The notes under the pieces are model-generated. The model had not been told where the DNA came from. It saw nothing but the letters and a program-made list of their open reading frames with translations, and did not search any database. DNA of 64,000 bases from Branchiostoma floridae (taxonomy: Eukaryota > Chordata > Leptocardii > Amphioxiformes > Branchiostomatidae): assembly GCF_000003815.2 (NCBI RefSeq), contig NC_049987.1, forward strand, positions 1,264,065 through 1,328,064, read 5' to 3'. Position numbers and translations under genes: made by a program. Positions 36,852 through 46,554 of this stretch are shown here, in pieces. Within the stretch, counting starts at the first letter, position 1. The number at the start of each line of letters is the position of its first letter.

Positions 36852-36887
36852 GCACTGATCTGTGAGTGGGTTACCCGGCCTTATATA
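36852..36887 (-). promoter_or_regulatory. Minus-strand TATA/initiator core promoter
   Basis: TATATAA (36887-36881 read on the minus strand) lies 31 bases upstream of the A in a TCAGTG initiator (A at 36856). The spacing is canonical for RNA polymerase II. The transcript would run leftwards toward MULE copy 1. No confident first coding exon is visible; a short ATG frame of 14 codons lies about 100 bases downstream. Confidence 0.35.
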
Positions 36888-37699
36888 GTGATATTTAGAT
36901 TCCATTATGGATTGGCCACACAGTGCGCAGGAAAAATAGAACCACGAAACGGATGTATAAATTTGTCAATAGATAATGAGTCTTGAGCAGGTGGCCGGTA
37001 GTAAACAGGGAAAAGAATGCATAAATGACTTGTACACAATTCCAGCCAGATGCATTCGGTAGACAAAGATTCCAAAATCGGAGCGTCGACTAAACGCAAT
37101 CTGATCAGATACGTAAATCAAGACGTCCCCACCATGTCCGTTCCTGTCGCGGCGGAATGGAGATTAAAACCCATCGAGAGATATAGCTTCAGAACCAACT
37201 GATCTACTGAGCGTTTCTGTGATGGCAATTATGTCTAGTTTAAACTTAACTGCTAAATTGAAGATAGTTCAGCAATTATACTGTTGACATTTGTATGAAA
37301 AACATTTAAGGATTCAATTGAGTTACCCTGGACTGGTCATGGGTTAGAATTAATATCGCCGGACAACAAGATGGATACAAATATCAGAACAACTATCACA
37401 AAATGAAGGATAAAACTGAGATGAAGAGTCAAAGTAAGCCTGCGTTGGAGTTTTATATTTAACATTCCGATAACTGCCATGTATTGGGCTATGTCAATAT
37501 TCATGTTTTTGTGAGCCCCGTCGGCAATTTGGACTTCGGTTCAAATATAAATATAGAGTGATTTTATATAAACATCGCTTTGATACTGAAACTTGGCGAT
37601 GACTGGATTATCGCGCATCTTTGGCAGACGATGGACCCTGGCAAAAGCAATACTCCTTATCTCGAGGTTAATGAGGACCCGTCGTGCAACGTGGCTGTG

Positions 37700-39283
37700 A
37701 GCTGAGAGACTTGCTACGCCGTGTAAATTTGAAATGTTTGCGCCGTGCTATTCATTACCAGTTTTGTTTCGGTAAACACACGGCAACAGCAAATTGAAGC
37801 TAACGTTCCAAATGTCTAAAAAGGCATGTCCCATTTTATTTTTTTCCACCGTTTAAGGGAACCATTACGCCTATCCTGTCATCTGTACAAATGATGACTA
37901 GCCTGGGCTTCTTCATTGTCGGCCTTAATCGTCGCAGATGGGTGTTCCTAACATTCTCTGACAGTGTGACCATGTATCCCTGTGTGTTCTGAAACTGACC
38001 ACGTCGTCTGTCAGCTTGTACTCGCCAGCGTTTAAAATTGCTCTTTTAATCTCCCTCGAACTACTTCAGATAGTTTACGTCCCACGGCAACTATCAGGAC
38101 ATGATTGGCGGATTCAGCATTGGTGTTTGTCCATTTTGTCTTGATTGGATAGTCTATACGTGAGGTAGTGTTAAAAGTGAACTGAATTAGGGGAACAAAT
38201 TATTCCTGGAAGTAAAAACCGAAGTTCCCTGTATTTCTGAGGTCCTCTAAATGCTGAAGAATCTCTTCGTAGACTACCATACTGGTAGCTGCAGTTAAGC
38301 CGTTCTTGCTAAAAATTACATCAATGACAGCTTTCTCGTTGTCGCTTCCCACCACTGGCATAGATGGCGAGCGGTCTAACTTTCTACGGGTGGGGCCAAA
38401 GAACACAATGTAGTCTACGGTCTTGGACAACCCCTGGACGTAAGTTTTGCCAAATAAAATAAATAGGCTGCTCCCAGTTGCCTCTGCGCACTACAGCTAA
38501 GTGTTTAAAGTTTGGCACGGTCAGGTAGAATGGTCCATGATTGCAAGTCTTGTCCACTCCAAGGGCTGTGTTTTCGGCATGAATGCATCTGTATACAGGA
38601 TGATAACTGTTTCCTGTAAGAGTGAACAGGGAAAATAAAACAAAGAACAGGTATATACTTGACAAAATATGGTAAGCATCTGAAGTGCATTAGTGTATTG
38701 TTTACGTCGTTGTGCTTATTTACGTCATCATTGCGTATTACATGGTTATTTCCACGCCGCAGCGCCTCAGACTTTTGTGGTGATAACTCTTGAATAATCG
38801 GTACAAGCGAAGCATTTGCGTCTCGAAGCCTTCGCACTTCCTTCTCACTGGAAACTTTCAGATAATAGTTTCCACTGTTCTTTAGGGTGTTAAACTCTGC
38901 TTGTATCTTCTTTATGGTATCCGTCAGCCTCCTGACAACTTTTGGCAGTGAATTTGAAAAAAAATGCACATACGTCTAGAACATTGGGTGGGATCTTCAC
39001 AGGAAAACGCCATGTCACGCAAAGACAACAATTTTTCAGTTTGAGATGGTGATCGCGCTACCTCGTCATCTTCGGCTGTACCATTCCTAGGAGCTTTTCT
39101 CATAGCCAAAGTATAATCTTCACTTTCACAGCTAAGATAAGGAGCTCTAGTATCCAGACAGGGGAGTATGCAATTCTTCAGTGCTCTACTGACGTCACCA
39201 GAATTGATGAAGTTAAACAACGCTATGGTGTATAAGAGTAAAACGTCGGAAAGCATTCTTGTTCGATTTGGCACGGTTGGCAT
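37700..39283 (-). pseudogene. MULE-like transposase, copy 2, frameshifted
   Basis: The minus-strand reading starts with an ATG frame at 39283 (about 119 residues). It passes through a frameshift in the A-run near 38955 into LPKVVRRLTDTIKKIQAEFN and a charged coiled segment to about 38750. The DDE region follows: ALGVDKTCNHGPFYLT, YIVFFGP, PSMPVVGSDNEKAV, and then WTNTNAESANHVL near 38130. The 3' part (37705-38600) is collinear with 34350-35400 at moderate divergence. The piece between the two catalytic Asp blocks and the C-x-H motif is partly deleted. It is dead, but retains more of the N-terminus than copy 1. Confidence 0.65.
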
Positions 39284-40153
39284 ACTGTGTCTTTTAGATA
39301 CAACATTGCACGGGGAAGTCGGGTTATGGTTGAGTTGGTTGGTAACGGAATTATTTAAGATTTATGCGGCATTTTACGTGACATTTCCCCGATGTTGGAT
39401 CACTCACTTACTCATCCTCTTGCACGTGGTGCATAGAGTCGGCTGCATGTACCAGGGTTCTCTATCGCCCTCTGCTCGTAGCTGCTTGCTGCGCCTGGTG
39501 GAGGGAGATTTCAATACTGCGCAGGTCGCGGGCCATGACATCCAACCAGCGGGTGACTGCTTGGGGTTGAAGTCAAGATGACCTGGAAACGACAAAAATC
39601 ACCTCCAATCGATGGAGTTCACCCAGTGTTTTTCTGGCGGTCTTCCGATGCGTTCCCCATAAATACGTTTTCTCTATAGGTCAGATGGGCACACCAACAG
39701 AGTAAAGATCGATCCAACATATAATATCGCAATATTAACTAACAGATTCTTACTCTAAAGATTTAAATACTGTAGGGCCCTGTTATCTCTTCCGTGCAAT
39801 GTCCTTTTAGTTGACAAATAAGTTGCCTATAGTCTATAACAAGTTGTGTATGTCATGATTCCTTTTGCATTGTATCTCCCTAGTTTACTAGTGGGCTTTT
39901 TGTCCATACTAGATATATAATCTTTAACATTTGTGACTAACGGAAGAGACTAGCGGAATATGACTTCAGCGGACGTTCATGGATAAGATGCTACGTCGTT
40001 ACTTCAATACTATTTAACATCTTTTGGATATCCTTTAGATGTTGACGTCATTTCTTTGCAACTTACAATGCTTGAGTCATGTAACTACAAATACAATGTA
40101 CATTTCATTGGACTGCAATGAAGTCAGCATGGCACATTTCCAAGATAAGTGGA

Positions 40154-40159
40154 GTTTAT
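40154..40159 (-). terminator. Candidate polyadenylation signal
   Basis: AATAAA on the minus strand, about 170 bases downstream of the stop codon of the four-exon gene at 40329-41552. Confidence 0.35.
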
Positions 40160-40328
40160 TGTAAAAAAAGTACAATCCATTAAATGCAAATTATTATATT
40201 GATAAACGTAAGATTGCCATATAATAATTAAAGATCAATATTACGAAAATACGTTATATGAAGAAATAAATTGTTACAAAACTAAATTTAAACTGAAATA
40301 TAAGCATATTCTTCTTCTTTCGTTTCAT

Positions 40329-41552
40329 CTAGGCATAAAACACATAGTTCGTGATGTGGCAGATCCCGTACTGCTGGCGTCTGGTCCGGCCCCTAGCCCT
40401 GGATGCTCCTTGTCCTGAAAGAAAACACCAACACATGAAAACACAGACATTAATAAATGCATGGATGTATGGATAAATATTGCTAGTCTTATCAGGATCT
40501 ACAAAGACAAGTACATTACAGCTTCAAGGCTGAAATGCGTACATCGTTTAGAAGAAAATACTTTAAACAAAATGCTTCGTACTTTCAAAAATTAAAACTT
40601 ACGGGCTACCCCTCCATGTCCACAGCATCGCCGGGCGAATCGACGCCCGCCTCGTCCCGCTACCTGGCTGCCGACGCCTCCAACTTGTCCCGCACCCGTG
40701 TCCGTCGCTCCATGGTGCCCACCGACGCCTCCAGCTGGCCCCTCGCCCATCCCAAAACGGAGCCACTGTGGGCGAAGCTTAGCGACTTGGCAGGAGCGGG
40801 TACGTTCCTGAAAAAAAGAAAACGAAATGATGTACTAGTTATTTTCACGAATACTATATATAAATTTTGTTGTTGCTATATTGATCCAAATAAGTGCTTT
40901 AAAAGCTTTAAGAACTAGAGTTTCTATTGGAAATTCAGTGAGCCGTAAATATTATCTATTTTAACTTTTACTGTGACAGTATGCGGCGTTCTACCGAACA
41001 CGAACTTCAAATGTAACGTCATTGGTACATCAATTATTCACAAGCATTCTTGGTTTTCGGAAAATATTTCATCTTTATGAATACCTCATTCCAAATTGTA
41101 CTGCGCAATAATTAACTACATTTTAAGGACTGTCACCATACGAACGCTTCATTAATTCAATGTAAGCAAATAATATGGGCTATCAGGAACCGCAAACAAT
41201 AACACATGCCTATAAGGGAGGTTTAAAACCATTATGTTACTTCAGGTACAAAATGGCCGGACTTACACCAGAATGTCATTTTTCTCACCTTTCCCTCTCC
41301 TCCCGCTCCGTCACCCCCATCCTGCTCGCTTGTGTCCATTTCCGTCCTGCAACAAATAGCATCGTTGAGTCATTTGATATATTGGTTCAGAAATGAAACG
41401 GTACAAGATACGTGCCTACGTGTTGCGGAAAGGAAACAAAGATCTTGTTTTTCGCATTAAATACTTGATCAGGAAGTTTCAGTGCAAACGACAAACACTA
41501 CAATACAAGAAAAGAAGACTTACTCTCGTTTACGATCCGGATTGTCTGCCAT
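40329..41552 (-). CDS. Four-exon gene, 125-residue unknown protein
   Basis: The model on the minus strand has exons 41552-41524, 41346-41289, 40807-40603 and 40414-40329. All introns are GT-AG with strong donors (GTAAGT, GTGAGA, GTAAGT) and pyrimidine-rich acceptors. Phases fit at each junction (2, 0, 1), and the total is 378 bases including the TAG stop. The protein starts MADNPDRKRE and has an acidic, Gly-rich second exon (MDTSEQDGGDGAGGEGK). A Gly/Arg/Val-rich third exon follows, and it ends RRQQYGICHITNYVFYA. A TATA/Inr promoter sits just upstream. Exon 3 is also open in another frame (LEASVGTMERRTRVRDKLEA up to a TAG), so the third-exon frame is the weakest point. No family is recognised. 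Confidence 0.6.
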
Positions 41553-41562
41553 AGTGCACGTG

Positions 41563-41598
41563 GACTGAGAGTTACCGACAGTGAGCGTGTTATTTATA
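41563..41598 (-). promoter_or_regulatory. TATA box and initiator of the four-exon gene
   Basis: On the minus strand TATAAATA (41598-41591) lies 32 bases upstream of the A of a full initiator TCAGTC (A at 41566). The predicted start is 14 bases before the ATG at 41552. Spacing and both elements match consensus metazoan core promoters. Confidence 0.6.
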
Positions 41599-42249
41599 CA
41601 TGCCAGGTTTGGTACTGGAACATGATTGGTCACGACGAATGTTTCAAAATAAACAAAAGCACAGGTGAAGCATTAATAAGCACCTGGCACCATAACTTAA
41701 TTCCTTCCATGATTGACATCAACACAAATTTGTTATTCTTAATTTCTCAACACTACAATAGACTTAAGTGACCTACGCGCTTCCTATGCAACCGCTAAAA
41801 CGTAATCATCACGATTCTTTTTGGATGGTGAAAGCAGGTCGGAAAATTTTCTCATTGATACCTTTATATGACGTCAGACTTTATATCTCCTCAATCGCTA
41901 AAATAACAAAGCACAATGTTAAGTCAGGTATATATGTAGAAATGCAAGTGAATACACCCTGCTCATAAATAACAAGCAACTTGTTATGGAAAGAATTTTT
42001 CCATCACCTGGAAAGTTGTAATTCACAGAATTGTCCGCCAATCCGGTGGTTTTCCTCCAGGGAAGTTTTTACTGAACAGCAAAAGCTGCAAATCCAAACA
42101 GATTTATTTCACCCACTCACACCGGGAAGCACTCTTAAGAGTGGTGTATTTTACATGCTCTAAGTGTGGCTGTCATCAAGCATTTAACGTCATATCCGAG
42201 GGACGTCCCTAACCGAAGCTAGTCCCGTCTCATCACTCCCGTAGGCTCA

Positions 42250-42596
42250 ATCACTCATCGTCAAGAGCAACAGGGTCAACAATCTCCTCGACCTCGCCAC
42301 CATATTGTGTCGCGAGACACTGAACCTAGGCAAGGCCATACTCCTCATGTATTGGTTCGTCGGAAAAAATGATGGGTATCGCAAAGCTGGACAGCAGCTG
42401 GGTGGAGGCGAACCGCCCCTGTAGATTCTCCAGCAGGTGGTCGATGAAGGGCTCCCTAGCGTTCCGCTGCCACTTGAGCTTCAGCTCTAGTGACACGGAG
42501 ATGGAGAACTGCCCCAAGCGACCACCTGCTGCCAGATTCAACACCGGCTTTGAGAGTGTACTACCATCCGTCTCACTACTGCCTCCCTACCTGCAC
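42250..42596 (-). pseudogene. Possible hAT transposase C-terminal fragment
   Basis: The minus-strand frame (about 42544-42326) includes WQRNAREPFIDHLLENLQGR followed by hydrophobic SSFAIPIIF. This resembles the 'PFLDHL...L..RF' segment of hAT-type transposases, which precedes their dimerisation domain. A TAG interrupts the frame at about 42326. Similar-looking coding (YGGEVEEIVDPVALDDE) continues beyond it. The 5' end runs into the N-gap at 42599. The assignment rests on one motif. Confidence 0.4.
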
Positions 42597-42598
42597 AA

Positions 42599-42863
42599 NN
42601 NNNNNNNNNNNNNNNNNNNNNNNNNNNNNNNNNNNNNNNNNNNNNNNNNNNNNNNNNNNNNNNNNNNNNNNNNNNNNNNNNNNNNNNNNNNNNNNNNNNN
42701 NNNNNNNNNNNNNNNNNNNNNNNNNNNNNNNNNNNNNNNNNNNNNNNNNNNNNNNNNNNNNNNNNNNNNNNNNNNNNNNNNNNNNNNNNNNNNNNNNNNN
42801 NNNNNNNNNNNNNNNNNNNNNNNNNNNNNNNNNNNNNNNNNNNNNNNNNNNNNNNNNNNNNNN
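42599..42863. other. Assembly gap (265 N)
   Basis: Run of N. Open frames spanning it are artefacts. Confidence 0.99.
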
Positions 42864-44089
42864 CTTTACTCTTTCTTTAGTGCATTGGAGTAGACTGCTA
42901 GAGGGCTGTACATTAGAGAGCCAGCTCTACCACGATACCGGCGACAGCCCATACGAAGTGACCCACACCGGCATACGAGCACCAATGACTTCTACCTTCA
43001 TGTGTTTTTCCAGGCGTGCTATGTACTGATTGGTGAGCTGTCAGAGAGATTTGACCAGGACTTATAAAGTCATGTCTTCTGTGTTTGTGCAAGACTTGGA
43101 TCAGCCCAAACTTACAACTCTCCATGCCACCAGACATCATAAAGCAGGAACCTCCTAAAGAGAAGGTGACCAGATTTCGCACCGTCTGTTCCGCAACTTC
43201 AACTGGGCCTCACCGCACAACATTTTCAGACTCACAAACTGCTCCGGCCATATTTAACCATTCCCATCGAGAAGGCGTTCTCTTTACTAAAGACCCCTCC
43301 ATCTTCAATGGCGAAACAGGGGCTAAACAACTGCATGCTGTTACATATGCGCAAGGACATTGTGCACAATATTGAATTGAATGCGATCGTAAGAAAATTT
43401 ATATCTCTGAAAGAAGAGCAAATGCGCTTCTTTGGAAATCAAACATCTTAACTGATACTGAAGTCATAGAATGCCAACGTAAATTCCAAAGTCAAAGACG
43501 TAAAAGACGGTAATGGACTGGATTAACGGTTTATGCTTATACACCCGTTAAGATATTAAAATAAACAGTGTTTCCTTGAGTGTATGGAAAGAATCATTTT
43601 GTGTCATCTCAAAGACGCCGATTTCTAATAAACAATGTTTTGTGTGTAAATATGGTCTATAGTTTCTTTCATCACAATGTCGCAATCATTAAACCCATTG
43701 CTTGCTCGCTTCAAAGAATAAGTAAACAGTGGACTTTGTAGATCTACCTGTATATAATATTCTTAATTGTCAACCCTGTTAATCGCGGACCCAAGACTAG
43801 AGAGTAACATTACGTAGTATATAGTTCTAACCGGAAATGTCGTTAGTATCTGATTGGGTTTATGGTAACAGTATGCTTTCCAGTTTTGCTGCACATAATA
43901 GATTGTAATGGTATACCTTGGCGTTAAGAACCGAGACAGTGGAAAGGGAACAATGTCTCTGGAAATAGATACCTACAATTGGAGGAAACGGTTTAATAAA
44001 ACAGAAAATTGTACAATCACACTTCAGACAACAAAGCCATTTGAAATTTGATAGAAAATTAACGACAGGTTGTATAAATAAGGAAAGTT
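42864..44089. other. No gene recognised
   Basis: After the gap, short frames at 42913-43182 (minus) and 43085-43375 (plus) show no convincing domain. 43380-44089 is AT-rich and featureless to my reading. Confidence 0.45.
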
Positions 44090-44545
44090 AAAGGAAGTTA
44101 CATGACGTTGCAGATAAAGCTGTTTATGGCATTGGACACTTAGCTGTAAATCTTACAGATTTAGACTTTGCAGACAATCTGACACCGATAACACACCTAG
44201 TAAAGGATGGTGAAGATCTTTTGCAGTCTCTCGAGAAAGTAGTGGCTCAAGTTGGACTCTATTGTAACGCAGCAAAAACTGAATTCATAAACACAAGTAC
44301 AGGTATTACCATTGCACCAACTGATCTCAAATCTCTATCTCGAACTTACATAAAACAAGTAGAGGACTTTAACTATCTTGGGTCCTACATTACGAACTCT
44401 TTAAAGGATTTTAGAATTAAGAAAGAGATGACCTGGAATGCAAGTATGAAACTTGATAATATCTGGCTTTCGAGTATAAATAGCAAACTGAAGGTACAAG
44501 TCTTTCGCGCAGTAAGAGCCCATTCTCCTATATGGTGCTGAAACT
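44090..44545 (+). pseudogene. Non-LTR reverse-transcriptase palm/thumb fragment
   Basis: The frame includes DLDFADNL, a mutated form of the catalytic YADD box (second catalytic Asp replaced by Asn). It continues with VAQVGLYCNAAKTEFI, then VEDFNYLGSYIT and WNASMKLDNIW. This order is typical of the palm-to-thumb part of a cnidarian/lancelet-type non-LTR RT. A frameshift near 44520 precedes an ILLYGAET motif, and the copy is then interrupted by the MITE at 44555. It belongs to a different RT subfamily from the CR1-like LINE downstream. Confidence 0.7.
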
Positions 44546-44554
44546 TAGAAGTAA

Positions 44555-44800
44555 AGGCCCCCTCTCACTTGACGTGCGGCACGCTTGCGGCATTGCTGCG
44601 TTCGGAAGATGCTCAACGAATTTCAGAGATAAAGAACGAATTTTCTTACTTGTTGTGTATTTTGTGGTCTTCTATGTCACACTTTTACGTATTTCGCAAT
44701 ATCTGAATTATAACAAATGGGAGAAAATAACAAAACAGTACCGCAGTGAACGAACGCAGCAATGCCGCAAGCGTGCCGCACGTCAAGTGAGAGGGGGCCT
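44555..44800. mobile_element. PIF/Harbinger-like MITE, 246 bp, TAA duplication
   Basis: Perfect or near-perfect ~50-bp terminal inverted repeats: AGGCCCCCTCTCACTTGACG at the left and its reverse complement ending at 44800. They are flanked by TAA on both sides (44552-44554 and 44801-44803). A three-base TWA duplication is characteristic of the PIF/Harbinger superfamily. No coding capacity. It is inserted next to the RT fragment at 44090-44545. A second copy in the opposite orientation brackets the N-gap at 46564-47452. Confidence 0.85.
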
Positions 44801-44904
44801 TAACAGGACTGGTTCATCAATATCAATAGAAAAATACCGACTAATTAGTGGATGATAAATAAAACAACATGCTAGAGCCTAGGGAGTCAGTCTGTACAGA
44901 GAAG

Positions 44905-44925
44905 CACTGTGGTAACATTACAGTG
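44905..44925. other. Candidate CRESS-virus origin stem-loop remnant
   Basis: CACTGT and ACAGTG form a 6-bp stem around GGTAACATT. The overlapping nonamer TAACATTAC (44913-44921) differs at one position from the NANTATTAC consensus nicked by CRESS-DNA virus Rep. It lies about 60 bases upstream of the Rep-like reading frame. In true origins the nonamer sits in the loop; here it overlaps one stem arm, so this is only suggestive. Confidence 0.35.
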
Positions 44926-44982
44926 TACACTCCTCGGCACAAATTGGCACAAGAGTCTGATTGCTGTATATGCTGATTTGCC

Positions 44983-46054
44983 ATGGCCGCTGATGCCCCT
45001 GCGTTACTGGCTACCACCTCGCTTGATGCTGTGGATTTCATCATAATATCTTCGGAAGACGAGGCCCATGTTTCCGACGAGGTCCTGGCCAACATGCCGC
45101 TGCCGTCCCTGCCGCACCGGGGGTGGTGGAGGGGCCTCCTGCTGCCGCTGCTAACCCTAATCGCCGAGAGAATCCAACCTATCGTTGGGTATTCACCATA
45201 AACAATTATACGGAGGCTGAGTGTGCTGCCCTGACTGCCATCACATTGGAGACCCTGAAGTTCCTGGTCGTGGGCAAGGATGTCAGGGAGAACGGCACGC
45301 CACACCTGCAAGGATTCATCAATCTGCGTAAGAAAACTAGAATGCAAGGCATTAAGAACATTGTTAGTAACAGAGCCTTTGTACGGCGTGCTGTAGCTTC
45401 AAACCATGATAAATGATATTGCTCAAAGGGGGTAACGTAGAATCGGCGAACCATCCAGTCTCGGGCGACGCAATGACCTGGGAAGCGCTGCTGAGTAGTT
45501 TAAGAGAGACCTGCCCGGACTTGCCCGGGCTATGCCAAGTGTGTATATTAAATTCCATAGGGGGTTAAAATCCCACTGTGAGATCACTAACCTGGCACCT
45601 AAGCGTGACTTTAAGACACTTGTTTACGTATTTGTGGGTCCACCTGGTTGCGTAAAATCTTCTAGGGTCAGAGAATACTGCCCAAAATGATAGAACTACA
45701 TTCTGGAAACCACGTGAGCCCTGGTGGGATGGTTACTCTGGACAAACTGATGTTGTACTTGATGATTTCTATGGAGACATAGGCTATGGCATGTTACTGA
45801 ATGCAATGGATGGCTATCCTCTCGGTGTCCCTGTGAAGGGCGAGTTTGTTAACTTTGTAGCCCGTAGAATGTGGATAACATCGAATAAGTTCCCTTACAA
45901 ATGGTGCAGGTTTGACTATTATTCGCCTAACGCCATGTTCCGCCATCTCAGTCTGATGCAGGTGTGGAATCCTTATGCTAATGACTTCGAAGAGTTTGAG
46001 TTGACTAAGGATCCGACTTACAAGCAAGAGATTGTCTATGAGTATGATTTCTAA
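44983..46054 (+). pseudogene. Endogenous CRESS-DNA-virus Rep-like gene, broken
   Basis: Rep of circular single-stranded DNA viruses nicks and joins DNA (HUH endonuclease) and unwinds it (superfamily 3 helicase). The endonuclease motifs are recognisable at 45192-45209 (motif I), 45303-45317 (motif II, with the metal-binding His) and 45417-45428 (motif III, with the catalytic Tyr). Helicase motifs lie at 45637-45660 (Walker A, one conserved Gly replaced by Val), 45752-45769 (Walker B) and 45875-45895 (motif C with its Asn). The coding path changes frame at least four times, near 45120, 45430, 45470-45540 and 45690. It has an in-frame TGA at 45414 and ends at TAA 46052-46054. An AATAAA follows at 46127. 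It is an inactive, old viral insertion. No capsid gene is visible. Confidence 0.85.
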
Positions 46055-46199
46055 TATGTGAATTAGATTATCCTAGAAAATAGGGTTAGTTCCGTGAAAG
46101 CTGATTACTACTGTGTTCTGATTATGAATAAAGAGTTCTGAGCAGTATTTGTGCTTCTGTCGTGAATGTCCGTTTTCGTGTAACCTTCATGCTTGCCCT

Positions 46200-46553
46200 C
46201 CGCATGATGGCAGGCGATATACAGATCCATTAAGTACCCCTGTGGGGAGTGTGGGCGCGCTGTCGCTATCAACCATAGTGCAATGCAATGTGATCATTGT
46301 GATCAATGGATACACATTAAATGCTACAGAATTACCGATAAGATTAATAGGACCTACCAAAATTCATCTTGTTCATGGATCTGTAACTGTTGTGGCATAC
46401 CTAGCTTCACATCAAGACTATACATGGATCCATGGGGCAGAGGGATCATTCTACAGTCCCCTGTCAGACATGGACGTCAACACTAATCTAAACTCACACA
46501 TCTTACCTGATCTACCTACAGGGCTCAGTCCATGCTCCAAATCCTGGTCCTCA
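46200..46553 (+). pseudogene. LINE N-terminal PHD-like zinc finger
   Basis: After a frame break near 46250, the frame reads AMQCDHCDQWIHIKCYRI, then SWICNCCG. With the preceding KYPCGECGRAV segment this gives the C-x2-C...C-x2-C...H-x2-C...C-x2-C pattern of a PHD finger. PHD-like fingers precede the endonuclease in one group of CR1-like LINEs. It is the 5' part of the LINE whose other pieces lie at 47640-48224, 48806-49337 and 61692-61908. The frame is cut at 46554 by the second PIF/Harbinger-like MITE. Confidence 0.7.
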
Positions 46554-46554
46554 G

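Noticed and set aside
39168-39581. Plus-strand frame of 137 codons
   Set aside because: Its first part is antisense to the MULE-like N-terminal frame at 38924-39283, and the rest has no domain or splice support.
42369-43029. Open frames of 174 and 179 codons
   Set aside because: They span the 265-N gap; the flanking residues share no domain and partly lie antisense to the hAT-like fragment.
44841-45347. 168-codon minus-strand frame
   Set aside because: Antisense shadow of the Rep-like sequence; no motifs.
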